NCBI RefSeq assembly: GCF_050003625.1
Contig: NC_134400.1
Location: 61,442,241 to 61,506,240, forward strand
Direction of reading: 5' to 3'
DNA length: 64,000 bases
Origin: Haematobia irritans
Lineage: Eukaryota > Arthropoda > Insecta > Diptera > Muscidae
The notes under the pieces are model-generated. The model did not search any database. It saw nothing but the letters and a program-made list of their open reading frames with translations, and was not told where the DNA came from. The position numbers were made by a program, and so were the translations under genes. This document shows positions 1 through 11,475 of the stretch, in pieces (position 1 is the first letter of the stretch; every line of letters starts with the position of its first letter).

Positions 1-112
1 TTAATTTCGTGATTGAATCAGAACAAAATTTTTTTGTGTGTATTTAAAGTTTATTATCTGTAGAGAGGACTGAATTTTTTCCGATTAACTAGCTTAACTA
101 CGGTATTTAATA

Positions 113-283
113 TTTAGTTCTTTGCACTTTTTATCAATATGAATTTTGTTAATTTTGAATCCACTTTAATACCAAGATATTTGGCTGAGTTTGAAAAGGG
201 CACTTGTTCATTACCCATGTTTAGGGGTTTGTATCTTGAGGCAATTTTCGCAAAGTCAACATGAATAGATTTCCCACGATATT
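113..283 (-). pseudogene. Jockey-like LINE reverse transcriptase fragment
   Basis: Read on the minus strand, this gives about 55 open codons with the motifs KSIHVDF, VPFSNSAKYLG and KVDSKL. In jockey-type non-LTR retrotransposons the equivalent block (KS.HV.F ... KYLG..LD.KL) lies just after the palm of the reverse transcriptase. Nothing upstream or downstream of the block survives, so it is a dead fragment. The frame ends at a stop near 113. A 59-bp retroposed tail has inserted right next to it. The clade call is from motif memory, not a search. Confidence 0.6.
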
Positions 284-366
284 TATATGCACTTAGATCA
301 CAATGGACTGAATAGTCTAAGTGAGGCTGATCGGGCTGCCCCTTTAACCTAACCTATATGCACTTA
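284..366 (+). mobile_element. 59-bp retroposed LINE/SINE tail with 12-bp target duplication
   Basis: The inserted 59 bp (296-354) starts 'gatcacaatggactgaatag' and ends 'aacctaacc'. It is flanked by perfect direct repeats TATATGCACTTA (284-295 and 355-366). The insert matches only the last part of the tRNA-derived SINEs at 48.5 and 50.8 kb. This is an extremely 5'-truncated retroposition event. Confidence 0.8.
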
Positions 367-1200
367 AACAACACCAGAAAGAAAAGTTTTGGTTAATTTT
401 AGAAAATTTAGATTATTTTTAGAAATTTTTAACTATACTGTACAAAAATAAGTAAACCTTTTGCGATAAATTCAAGAAAATTTATTAGACATTCACTTTT
501 TAAAGAAAATTTTGTTGTTTGAAGCAAAAATTCAGAAAAATTTGAGTTAAAAGTTGAAAGTGAACGGGTAAAGATCGCTCTCTGAAATTTTGCAAGGTTA
601 GAGCCAAGATAATTATTATTTGATATGCTGTTGTTTGAGACCTAAGGTAAGATGGAACCTGATTAAAAAATTTGTCATCCCGGCCTTGCAAAGGTGTTTT
701 TATTTGTAACAAGAAATTATATATATTTCTAAATTTCAGATATATTTTGATTTTTTTATATTTGTTGTTAAATTAAAAAAAAATAAAATTCTGCTAATTT
801 TCAAAAATTTCCCCTTTTGGTCGTATTCTACAAAAAAAAAGAAATACATTATATTTCAGAACTCTTTTAAATTAAAAAACAAATCTCGTTTATTTTTAAA
901 AATTAACAGTATTTGCCAATAAAGGTATACTTTACACAACTTTGCGTTTTGATAATCTTTTTTACATTCGTTGCTTAACTTTTAATTAAAAAATAAAATT
1001 CTGGCAATTTTGAAAAATTTGCGTTTTTTGCACATTTGCAAAATTGTATTCTTTCAATTAAAAATAAAGTTACAGATATTGGTTTTTTTTTGTAGAAGTC
1101 CAACAACAAGCAAAATTTGAAAAATTTCCCATTTTTACCTACTTTTAAAATAATAAAATATAAGGTAAATAAATTTATTTAAATATTTTTTAAAGTTCGC
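367..1200. other. Degenerate MITE fragment, then plain AT-rich DNA
   Basis: From about 370 to 545 the sequence resembles the interior of the MITE at 13815-14337 (shared 'ggttaattttagaaaa', 'caagaaaatttattagacat'), but neither terminus is present. From 546 to 1200 I see only AT-rich sequence with homopolymer runs and no coding signal. Short open frames here are not credible genes. Confidence 0.5.
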
Positions 1201-1224
1201 GGAATTTTAGTTTTACAGAGCATA

Positions 1225-2430
1225 TCAGAGTTTTATTATTTTGTTCAATAACACTAGTTTACAAAATAAATATTTTTTTTTCATGTACATTTGATGAGAT
1301 GTGACATTGCTTATGTATTTTGATCTGCTGAATTCGAAAAAAAAAATAAAAAAAAAATTATGCAACAGTTTTTGAGATATCGCCTTATTTTTAGTTTTTC
1401 GCTCTTTTTCCACTAAACAAATTATCTCGAGTTAAAAATGTCCGATTATATTGTTGTTGATACTTCAGTGAAAGGTACGAACACTCGTGTATAATTGGAT
1501 CTGTAATAAGTTGAGAGGTTCAAAAAATATCGATGCAAAAAGGCAAATTTTTAAAAAAATCATGTTTTACAGTTACCCTTTTTCGCCGGAAAAGTACAAA
1601 CCATTGAAAAAATGAAAACCATTAATCATGCAAATATGAGCAACTCACCCACACAAAAATGCCACTCGGCTACACAAAAATTCATTTTTGTCTGGGTGAG
1701 TGACTCATATTTGCATGATTTGACATCGGATTTGTTTACTCAATTACTTATAACTTTGTTGGTTTTATTACTTACGTTAGAGTATCATCTATACCATGAA
1801 GAGAAACCGGACGTTTTTTCAATGGTTTGTACTTTTCCGACTGTAAAACACGATTTATTTTTGGAAAATTTGCCTTTTTGCATCGATATTTTTTGTGGCA
1901 CTTAACTTATCATAGATCCAATTATACACGATTATTCGTCATTTCAATACCTTTCACTTAAGTACCAACAACGATATAATCGGACATTTCTAACTCGAGA
2001 TAAATATGTTTTGTGAAAAAAAGAGCGAAAAACTAAAAATAACGGGATATCTCAAGAATTGTTCCATAAAAAAATTTTTATATTGCACGCAGAGAAGGAA
2101 TATGATCACCTCAAACATGTTTCAAGAGCAAAATGTTATTTTTGTATGGTGACCATGTAACATGTTTGTCACTAAAATGTTATTTTCTCGTCAAATATAA
2201 CCTGCTTGCCGAAATCAGATACATGATTTCCGAGAAAATAACATGGTTGCGAAAACCACGTTACATGGTCACCACCCAAAAATAACATTTTGCTCTTAAA
2301 ACATGTTTGAGGTGATCATATTCCTTCTCTGGGTGTGTTTTCGAATTCAGCAGATCAGAATACATAAGAAAAGTCACTTCTCATCAAATGTAAATTTTCA
2401 GCGTAAACTAGTGTAATCAGCTCAAATAAA
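1225..2430. repeat. 1.2-kb foldback (large inverted repeat)
   Basis: The left arm (about 1235-1660) recurs as a reverse complement in the right arm (about 1690-2430). Matching blocks include 'gatctgctgaattcga' (1322) against 'tcgaattcagcagatc' (2341), and 'tccgattatat' (1441) against 'atataatcgga' (1974). The apex is a tight hairpin at 1624-1720 ('aatcatgcaaatatgag' paired with 'ctcatatttgcatgatt'). The right arm also holds about 95 bp without a partner (1720-1815) and a nested 250-bp MITE. A 97-codon frame at 1612-1905 runs through the apex; it is probably not a gene. Confidence 0.75.
2086..2335. mobile_element. 250-bp palindromic MITE (CACGCAGAG family), TG duplication
   Basis: Termini are CACGCAGAGAAGGAATATG and its near-inverse ending CCTTCTCTGGGTG. 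It is flanked by TG (2084-2085, 2336-2337). It sits in the right arm of the foldback, whose left arm lacks it. It has no coding capacity. The copy at 54916-55165 has the same length and is nearly identical. Confidence 0.85.
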
Positions 2431-2570
2431 AGCGCAAACGAACAAATATTTTTTTTGGTGTCGGTACGCACGTTTCGTGTTTTGTTTCACTGTCAATGCA
2501 TGAGAAGGTTGTTATGATGGCAAATGTCCGATGGGAGAATTGCAAGGGTTGTAACGACACCAAGCAAATT

Positions 2571-2881
2571 AGGAGCATCCGTAGTGCAATGGTTAGCCAG
2601 CCAGCCTTACATATACAGGGTCATGGGTTCAAACCCAGTTTCGACCAAACACCAAAATTTTTTCAGACATGGATTATCCCCTCTCAGTAATGCTGGTGAC
2701 ATGTCTGAGTGTTGTCACTACAATGTGAAACGCCGTTCGGACTCGGATATAAGAAGGAGGAAGGAATACTATTAACATAGTATTGGGCAGCACTCACTGA
2801 TAAGAGAGAAGTTCACCGCCGTGGTATCACAGTCTAAGTGAACCTGAAACATTGGGCTGCCACTATACCTAACCTAACCTA
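2571..2881 (+). mobile_element. tRNA-derived SINE, older copy
   Basis: The head has a box-A-like 'tagtgcaatggttagc' and a box-B-like 'gggttcaaaccc'. The body shares 'aacgccgttcggactcgg' and 'gataagagagaagttcacc' with the other SINE copies. It ends in 'cctaacctaacct'. It is more diverged than the copies at 48.5 and 50.8 kb. No clean target duplication was found. Confidence 0.8.
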
Positions 2882-2962
2882 ATAGGTCCCATTTAAACTC
2901 AAACCGCACACTAGATATGTTAGTGTTTTCAAGATGTCAGATATCGCTCCTGATATCTGATA

Positions 2963-3896
2963 AAGGGTGATTTGTTAAGAGCTTGATAACTTTTTTTTAA
3001 AAAAAAACGCATAAAATTTGCAAAATCTCATCGGTTCTTTATTTGAAACGTTAGATTGTTCCATGACATTTACTTTTTGAAGATAATTTCATTTAAATGT
3101 TGACCGCGGCTGCGTCTTAGGTGGTCCATTCGGAAAGTCCAATTTTGGGCAACTTTTTCGAGCATTTCGGCCGGAATAGCCCGAATTTCTTCGGAAATGT
3201 TGTCTTCCAAAGCTGGAATAGTTGCTGGCTTATTTCTGTAGACTTTAGACTTGACGTAGCCCCACAAAAAATAGTCTAAAGGCGTCAAATCGCATGATCT
3301 TGGTGGCCAACTTACCGGTCCATTTCTTGAGATGAATTGTTCTCCGAAGTTTTCCCTCAAAATGGCCATAGAATCGCGAGCTGTGTGGCATGTAGCGCCA
3401 TCTTGTTGAAACCACATGTCAACCAAGTTCAGTTCTTCCATTTTTGGCAACAAAAAGTTTGTTAGCATCGAACGATAGCGATCGCCATTCACCGTAACGT
3501 TGCGTCCAACAGCATCTTTGAAAAAATACGGTCCAATGATTCCACCAGCGTACAAACCACACCAAACAGTGCATTTTTCGGGATGCATGGGCAGTTCTTG
3601 AACGGCTTCTGGTTGCTCTTCACTCCAAATGCGGCAATTTTGCTTATTTACGTCGCCATTCAACCAGAAATGAGCCTCATCGCTGAACAAAATTTGTCGA
3701 TAAAAAAGCGGATTTTCTGCCAACTTTTCTAGGGCCCATTCACTGAAAATTCGACGTTGTGGCTCGTTAGTAAGTCTATTCATGATGAAATGTCAAAGCA
3801 TACTGAGCATCTTTCTCTTTGACACCATGTCTGAAATCCCACGTGATCTGTCAAATACTAATGCATGAAAATCCTAACCTCAAAAGAATCACCCTT
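2963..3896 (-). mobile_element. DD41D Tc1/mariner-type transposon, copy 1 (internally deleted)
   Basis: Short termini AAGGGTGATT...AATCACCCTT are flanked by the TA duplication (2961-2962, 3897-3898). The subterminal sequences at the two ends differ: one has 'gttaagagcttgataac', the other 'caaaagaatc'. At 934 bp it is too short for a full transposase of about 340 residues. Two other copies occur at 10543-11475 and 31416-32347. All three are very similar, suggesting fairly recent movement. Confidence 0.9.
3070..3783 (-). pseudogene. DD41D transposase lacking the DNA-binding domain (237 codons)
   Basis: An open frame from ATG (3783) to the stop covers the whole catalytic domain: FSDEAHFWLNG (first D), WFQQDGATCHTAR (second D), WPPRSCDLTPLDYFLWG (third D). 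I count 41 residues between the second and third D, which places it in the DD41D lineage of IS630/Tc1/mariner. The N-terminal helix-turn-helix domain is missing: the frame runs MNRLTNE directly into PQRRIFSEWALEK. In relatives as I recall them, these two segments are separated by roughly 150 residues. This is the only one of the three copies that reads from that ATG. The catalytic residues look intact, but without the DNA-binding domain it should not be able to move itself. Confidence 0.85.
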
Positions 3897-3898
3897 TA

Positions 3899-4069
3899 TA
3901 ACGGGTCGCTGTCTGATAGGCGAGTTTGCAAAAACTATTGGCGTGAAGTATAATGACTACTGTATGAGCCGTCATGATGCGGAGGAAAAGGAATCTCGTG
4001 TGAGTGTCCTCCATTTTGTGTAAGGCGTAATCTTAGGGGCATATAGCTTCAAATTATTTGCGGACATTG
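3899..4069. other. Flanking sequence, unassigned
   Basis: About 170 bp between the DD41D copy and the long MITE. It continues after the MITE at 5220-5437. I see no recognisable coding or repeat signal. Confidence 0.3.
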
Positions 4070-5219
4070 CACGCAGAGAAGAAACATGATTGTCACAATC
4101 ATATTCGAATAGCAAAATAATATGATAGGAGCTATTTTTGCGGCGACCATGTAACATTTTAACCTGCAACCATGTTGGCTCAGTGAACATGGTTCTAAGA
4201 AAAATGTAATTGTCCTCATCTAAAATGTTATTATATTGATAAAAAGAATTTTGTTTGAATGAAAAGAAAATGGTCACGATTTAAAATGTTATGGTATTCA
4301 TTAAAAACGTTATTCTTCTAGTTAAAAGAACATAGTCACAACCTAAAATGTTTTGATCTTTATGAAAAAACTTTTTTCAACGTCGAAAAAAGGACGCCAC
4401 TTGAGAAAAGAAAACACAAAATTAACTTTATTTGTTTGTTTTTATTTATTTATAAACTAATTCATTGTTTATTTGTATTTATAATGTCGTGCAAGCAACC
4501 ATCACATATTTTTACACACTCTATTTTGGTTCAATTTCAACAATAAGTAATCATTCCATATTTACTTCGTGCCCATCAAATTTAAAAATGCAGGCATCAT
4601 GTAACTGCAAATAAAAATAAATTATACCATATAGCAAAATGCAGAACAAAAACAGGTAAATTTTTTTCAATTACACTTCCCTTTTTTGTGTTCACATAAA
4701 ACCACGTGCCACTTCTGAATAAATAAATTAACACAAAACACAGTAAATCCGTATTCTCCGTCCATTTCAAGGAACAATCAACACACGACTGACGCGCAAA
4801 ATGAAAATCGTGTGTATCTGCTCAATGTTTTTATAAAATTCTTTTCGCTGCAAACAAGTTAAAAAATTAAATGGTCACGAAAAAAATGTAAATGGTCTTT
4901 ATGGCCATGTAATGGTTCTAGACGTGTCTATACTTAACCTATAAAAATACTTTTTTCCCTGTAAAAAAGTAAAAAAAATGAATGGTCAGATACATGATTT
5001 TCCCGACCATTTAATGGTATCAAATTCTATCATTTAAATGGTAGAACGTGTTTGCGGTATTTGAGAACCATTCAAATAATTATTGCCAGCATACATTTTT
5101 CTTTGCTGGAAAATTATTTTTACAAAGACGAAATACATGGGTTTCGCGACAATTACATGCTCTAGTTAAGCATTAAATGGATGCGGCAACCATGTCCAAA
5201 CATGGTTTTTCTGTGCGTG
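4070..5219. mobile_element. 1.15-kb palindromic MITE, long form of CACGCAGAG family
   Basis: Termini are CACGCAGAGAAGAAACATG and CATGGTTTTTCTGTGCGTG, flanked by TG (4068-4069, 5220-5221). The arms are rich in ACATGG/CCATGT motifs in both orientations. The central part (about 4400-4830) is not palindromic and looks like ordinary sequence. A second copy in the opposite orientation lies at 37962-41808, interrupted by a hAT element. No transposase frame is present. Confidence 0.85.
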
Positions 5220-5437
5220 TGAAAACGTTGACAGTCTGCTAATATTTTTGGAACAATAAGGTTATGTCAACCGTAAAAAGTAAAAGTGTAATATGTACTT
5301 TTATTGTCAAATGTGGCTGCCACTTTATCCTATCTTTCACTGACAAACATCTTCAGTTTGGTCTATAATTTAACCATGAATCGTCATAGAAATGACCAAC
5401 GTTTGCACATCATTAAATTTTATTATTAAAATCAATC

Positions 5438-5617
5438 GGTACGTTAATAAGGAGAATTGTCGATTTTGGAGTGAAGATCAGCTATCAATGCATCCAGAAA
5501 AAGTCACAGTTTGGTGCGGTTCATGTGCCATTGAACCGTACCTCTTCAAATCCCAAAATGGAAGAGCTTGACTTGCATGACATGTGGTTTTAACAAGATG
5601 GTGCTATATAGCACGCG
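5438..5617 (+). pseudogene. Old DD41D-type transposase relic, first half
   Basis: Translation gives NCRFWSEDQ, MHPEKVTVWCGS, MEELDLHDMWF-stop-QDGA, i.e. the centre of a DD41D-type transposase up to the second catalytic D. It has in-frame stops and a deletion. It is clearly diverged from the three young copies. The frame continues at 9511 after a hAT insertion. Confidence 0.8.
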
Positions 5618-5695
5618 CAGGTGATGTTTAGTTGCCCCTAAATTGGTCTAGACTTTTTTCAAAAACCCCCAAAAACTTGAAGAATGTAAATTTAA

Positions 5696-5893
<198 letters not shown>

Positions 5894-5954
5894 GTTATGA
5901 AATATATATAAATATTTAATGAAAAATTAACTGCTAAGTAAAATTAATAATTAA

Positions 5955-8900
5955 CAAGTATATACGGCCGTAAGTTCGGCCAGGCCGAAGCTTATGTACC
6001 CTCCACCATGGATTGCGTAGAAACTTCTATTGAAGACTGTCATCCACAATCGAATTTCTTGGGTTGCGGTAACACTTGCCGATGGCATCTTAAAACTTCC
6101 TAACACCGTCTTTTAAATTACAAGGTAGTCCATACGTAGTATATATTAAACTAAACAAGTATATACAGTCGTAAGTTCGGCCAGGCCGAAGCTTATGTAC
6201 CCTCCATCATGGATTGCGTAGAAACTTCTTCTAAACACTGCCATCTAGAATCGAATTACTTAAGTTGCGGTAACGCTTGCCGATGGCAAGGTATCTTAAA
6301 ACCTCCTAACACCATCTTCTAAATTGATGTAAGTCCATACGTGGTATATATTAAATCAAAAAAGATCGATCCAATACGTATATAATTCAGTTTGACAAAG
6401 TAGACATAAAATTTTGACAAAATTTACTACAGAAATAAAATTTTCACAAAATTTTCTATAGAAATAAAATTTTAACAAAATTTTCTATAGAAATAAACTT
6501 TTGACAAAATTTTCTATAGAAATAAAATTTTGACAAAATTTTCTATAGAAATAAAATTTTGACAAAATTTTCTATAGAAATAAAATTTGGTAGATTATTT
6601 TTGGCTCTAGTGGCAACCATGATTATGAACCGATATGGACCAATTTTTGTGTGATTGGACCAATTTTGGTATGGTTGTTAGCGACCATATACTAACACCA
6701 CGTTCCTAATTTGAAGCGGATCGGATGAATTTTGCTCCTCCAAGAGGCTCCGGATGTCAAATCTGGAGAACGTTTTATATGGGGGCTATATATAATTATG
6801 GACCGATATGGACCAATTCTGCCACGGCAGTTAAAGATCATATACTAACACCATGTTCCAAATTACAACAGGATTGGATGAAATTTGCTTCTCTTGGAGT
6901 TTTCGCAAGCCTAATCTGGGGATCGGTTTATATGGGGGCTATATATAATTATGAACCGATGTGGACCAATTTTTGCATGGTTGTTAGAGACCATATACCA
7001 ATATCATGTACCAAATTTCAGGCGGATCGGATGAAATTTGCTTCTCTTTGAGGCTCCGCAACCCAAATCTGGGGATCGGTTTATATGGGGGCTATATATA
7101 ATTATGGACCGATGTGGACCAATTTTTGCATGGTTATTAGAGACCACATACCAACATCATGTACCAAATTTCAGCCGGATCGGATGAAATTTGCTTCTTT
7201 TAGAGGCTCCACAAGCCAAATCTGGGGATCGGTTTATACGGGGGCTATATATAATTATGAACCGATATGGACCAATTTTTGCACGGTTGTTAGAGAACAT
7301 ATACCAACACCATGTACCAAATTTCAGCCGGATCGGATGAAATTTGCTTCTCTTTTAGGCTCCGCAAGCCAAATCTGGGGATCGGTTTATATGGGGGCTA
7401 TATATAATTATGAACCGATATGGACCAATTTTTGCATGGTTGTTAGAGATCATATACCAACACCATATACCAAATTTCAGCCCGATCGGATGAAATATGC
7501 TTCTGTTAGAGGCTCCACAAGCCAAATCTGAGGGTCCCTTTATATGGGGGCTATACGTAAAAGTGGACCGATATGGCCCATTTTCAACACCATCCGACCT
7601 ACATCGATAACAACTACTTGTGCCAAGTTTCAAGTCGATAGCTTGTTTCGTTCGGAAGTTAGCGTGATTTCAACAGACGGACGGACGGACGGACATGCTT
7701 AGATCGACTCAGAATTTCACCACGACCCAGAATATATATACTTTATGGGGTCTTAGAGCAATATTTCGATGTGTTACAAACGGAATGACAAAGTTAATAT
7801 ACCCCCATCCTATGATGGAGGGTATAAAAAGGCCGAATAAATACGTATATAATTAAGTTTAAAGTTTCTATAGAAATAAAATTTTGACAAAATAAAATGT
7901 TGACAACATTTTCTATACAAGTAAAATTTGGAAAAAAGTTTCTATAGAAATAAAATTTGGAAAAAATTTTCTATAGAATAAAATTTTGACAAAATTTTCT
8001 ATAGAAATAAAATTTTTACAAAATTGTCTATAGAAATAAAATTTTGACAAATTTTTCTATAGAAATAAAATTTTGACAAAATTGTCTATAGGAATAACAT
8101 TTTGACAATGTTTTCCATAAAAATAAAATTTTGGTAGATTATTTTTGGCTCGAGTGGCAACCATGAATATGAACCGATATGGACCACTTTTTGTGTGATT
8201 GGGGATCGGCTATATATAACTATAGACAGATATGGACCAATTTGGGCATGGATATTGGCCTTATACTAACATCAAATTTCAACCGGATCGGATGAATTTT
8301 GCTCCTCCAAGAGGATCCGGAGATCAAATCTGGGGAACGGTTTCTATGGGGGTATATATAATTATGGACCGATATGGACCAATTCTTGCGTATTTGTTAG
8401 AGACCACATTCTAACACCATGTTCCAAATTTCAACCGGATCGGATGAATTTTGCTCCTCCAAGAGGCTCCGGAGGACAAATCTGCGAATCGATTTATATG
8501 GCGGCTATATATAATTTTGGACCGATATGGACCAATTTTTGCATGGTCATTAGAGAACATATACCAACACCATGTACCAAATTCCAGCCCGATCGGATGA
8601 AATTTTCGTTTCTTAGAGCCAAATCGGGGGATCGGTTTATATGGGGGCTATACGTAAAAGTGGACCAATATGGACCAATTTTGCATGGTTGTTAGAGACC
8701 ATATACTAACACCATGTACCAAATTTCAGCCGGATCGGATGAAATTTGGTTCTCTTAGAGGCTCCGAAAGCCAAATCGGGGGATCAGTTTATGTGGGGGC
8801 TATATGTAATTATGGACCAATATGGACCAATTTTGCATGGTTGTTAGAGACCATATACTAACACCATGTACCAAATTTCAACCGGATCGGATGAAATTTG

Positions 8901-9235
8901 CTTCTCTTAGAGCGATCGCAAGCCAAATTTGGGGGTCCGTTTATATGGGGGCTATACGTAAAAGTGGACCAATATGGCCCATTTGCAATACCATCCGACC
9001 GACATCAATAACAACTACATGTGCCAAGTTTCAAGTCGATAGCTTGTTTCGTTCGGAAGTTAGCGTGATTTCAACAGACGGACGGACGGACGGACGGACA
9101 TGCTCAGATCGACTCAGAATTTCACCACGACCCAGAATATATATACTTTATGGGGTCTTAGAGCAATATTTTGATGTGTTACAAACGGAATGACAAAGTT
9201 AATATACCCCCCATCCTATGGTGGAGGGTATAAAA
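5955..9235 (-). mobile_element. DINE-1/Helentron-like element A, split by element B
   Basis: The outer copy lies at 5955-6150 and 7830-9235. On the minus strand its 5' block begins at 'ttttataccctcc' (9235) and holds 'cataaagtatatatattctgg' and the GTCC runs (tccgtccgtccgtccg). This is the same arrangement as the 5' block of Drosophila DINE-1 as I recall it. The 3' end is the hairpin TTCGGCCTGGCCGAA followed by 'cttacggccgtatatacttg'. The centre has 153-bp repeats (about 8280-8980) and tctatagaaataaaattttg minisatellite (about 7865-8130). No protein is encoded. Confidence 0.65.
6156..7829 (-). mobile_element. DINE-1/Helentron-like element B, nested inside A
   Basis: A complete second copy with its own hairpin end (6156-6200) and its own 'ccctccatcataggatgggg' end (7829). 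Between them are minisatellite units (6405-6590) and about five 153-bp repeats (6720-7530). The start of each repeat, marked by GGGGATCGG, falls at 7071, 7224 and 7377, exactly 153 apart. Open frames on both strands here are a product of the repeat length. Confidence 0.65.
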
Positions 9236-9510
9236 ATGGCCTTTCAACAGAAGCGTTTGAAAAAAAAGCAAATAATGCTATTGCATACTTGCATATATTT
9301 AGGAACTTGAGTTGACTTCCAGCATCTTTTTTTCTGACAATTCATGACAGAATTGTCGCGCATTTGGTTTAGAACTGCTCCACTATATAAGGTCTAAGAT
9401 ATTTTTTTACCCCCAAAAATCCCCCCAAATAAGAATTACCCCTAAAAATCCCCCTAAACATGTAAAAACCCCCTAAATTTAGGGGGAAAACCCCCAACCT
9501 GGCAACACTG

Positions 9511-9630
9511 AGCTTGCGTGATATTGGAGTTATTGAGAGTCAAGTTCGGTGAACATTTTATTTTACGTTCGGGACCGGGTAATTAGCAGCCGAGATCGTG
9601 CGACTTAACTCATTTAGACTACTTTTTGTA
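9511..9630 (+). pseudogene. Old DD41D-type transposase relic, second half
   Basis: Translation gives KFGEHFILRSGP, then QPRSCDLTHLDYFL, matching FGEQFISRNGP and PPRSCDLTPLDYFL of the young copies. It holds the third catalytic D and an in-frame stop between the blocks. It continues the relic at 5438-5617 across the hAT insertion. Confidence 0.8.
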
Positions 9631-10076
9631 AATGTTAAATCTCATGTCATGTGAGAGAAAGAATTTTAATTTATATCATCCACAAGATGATGGTTTTTCA
9701 ATTTAAGGAACATTTCTCTTTTCCAGCATTCAATAATTATAAAGTCTAAAAGTTCGCCATGAAAGAATATGGAAATCAGCAAGTTTAATTACAAATTGCA
9801 AATTGAATTACATATTTTGTATAAAAATAAATATTTAGGGTGTTGCATTAAAATAAAATACAAACATATGTTTTTATTTGTATTATATTTAATACATTTT
9901 GCTGCAAACAAACAAATGTTTAGAAACGGGAACTCTAAACATTTGACTTTTCCGACCATGGTCTATTCCTTCCAAGGAAAAGTAATAAAATAACGGAGAC
10001 CGTTAAAAATTTAGGAACAGATTTGTTTCAAAAATAAAGAAAAGAATTAACTATATGAGGCCTTAACAAGTAAAAT
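9631..10076. other. AT-rich DNA, nothing recognised
   Basis: A 74-codon frame lies at 9769-9993, but its composition is AT-driven and it shows no motif. The stretch 'gcaaacaaacaaatgtttagaaac' resembles degenerate CAC-element interior. Confidence 0.3.
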
Positions 10077-10542
10077 CACACGCTCACAAAAAATCGCTTC
10101 TGTAACATATACTCCCAAACATATATTGCTTCAAGCATATACATTTTTGGGTATTGCCCAAACATTTATATGTTTGATCTCTTCCAATATATAATATGTT
10201 TGAAAGCATATTGGTCTAAACGATATATGTTTGGGTAGTCTAAGTTCCAAACATTTTGTATTTTTGCATCCAAATTCAATAATGTTGCCTTCCAAAAAAC
10301 AATATGTTATTATATGAACATATAATATGTTTGGAAGCATTTTGCACCCAAAATAATTATATGCTTAAAAAAATTCTCAAAATTTTATTTATTTATTTAT
10401 ATATTTACAATCATAATGAATTATGAAAATAAACAGGTAATATAGGTGCTAACAACATAGGTTTTCGACCTGAATGCTCAAAATTTTGTTTCTGCCTAAT
10501 TGTATATTCCCCCACATCTTTCTCACTTCCACGACATTTTTA

Positions 10543-11475
10543 AAGGGTGATTCTTTTGAGGTTAGGATTTTCATGCATTAGTATTTGACAGATCACGTGG
10601 GATTTCAGACATGGTGTCAAAGAGAAAGATGCTCAGTATGCTTTGACATTTCATCATGAATAGCCGAACGATCTGCCACAACGTCGAATTTTCAGTGAAT
10701 GGGCCCTAGAAAAGTTGGCAGAAAATCCCCTTTTTTATCGACAAATTTTGTTCAGCGATGAGGCTCATTTCTGGTTGAATGGCTACGTAAATAAGCAAAA
10801 TTGCCGCATTTGGAGTGAAGAGCAACCAGAAGCCGTTCAAGAACTGCCCATGCACCCCGAAAAATGCACTGTTTGGTGTGGTTTGTACGCTGGTGGAATC
10901 ATTGGACCGTATTTTTTCAAAGATGCTGTTGGACGCAACGTTACGGTGAATGGCGATCGCTATCGTTCGATGCTAACAAACTTTTTGTTGCCAAAAATGG
11001 AAGAACTGAACTTGGTTGACATGTGGTTTCAACAAGATGGCGCTACATGCCACACAGCTCGCGATTCTATGGCCATTTTGAGGGAAAACTTCGGAGAACA
11101 ATTCATCTCAAGAAATGGACCGGTAAGTTGGCCACCAAGATCATGCGATTTGACGCCTTTAGACTATTTTTTGTGGGGCTACGTCAAGTCTAAAGTCTAC
11201 AGAAATAAGCCAGCAACTATTCCAGCTTTGGAAGACAACATTTCCGAAGAAATTCGGGCTATTCCGGCCGAAATGCTCGAAAAAGTTGCCCAAAATTGGA
11301 CTTTCCGAATGGACCACCTAAGACGCAGCCGCGGTCAACATTTAAATGAAATTATCTTCAAAAAGTAAATGTCATGGACCAATCTAACGTTTCAAATAAA
11401 GAACCGATGAGATTTTGCAAATTTTATGCGTTTTTTTTTTTAAAAAAGTTATCAAGCTCTTAATAAATCACCCTT
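10543..11475 (+). mobile_element. DD41D transposon, copy 2 (internally deleted)
   Basis: Termini AAGGGTGATTC...ATCACCCTT with TA duplication (10541-10542, 11476-11477). It is about 933 bp and sits inside a CAC element. It is very similar to copies 1 and 3, and shares the deletion junction of copy 3 rather than copy 1. Confidence 0.9.
10715..11368 (+). pseudogene. DD41D transposase catalytic domain (217 codons)
   Basis: The open frame contains FSDEAHFWLNGYVNKQ, WFQQDGATCHTAR and CDLTPLDYFLWG with the DD41D spacing, and ends EIIFKK. The ancestral ATG (at 10657) is out of frame: the sequence reads ATGAATAG and then joins CCGAACGATCTGCC, which encodes PNDLP in the transposase frame. The frame therefore only opens from an internal Met (MAENPLFY). 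No stop or frameshift occurs within the catalytic domain. Confidence 0.85.

Noticed and set aside
1612..1905. 97-codon frame in the foldback
   Set aside because: It runs through the hairpin apex and its codons mirror the inverted repeat. No motif.
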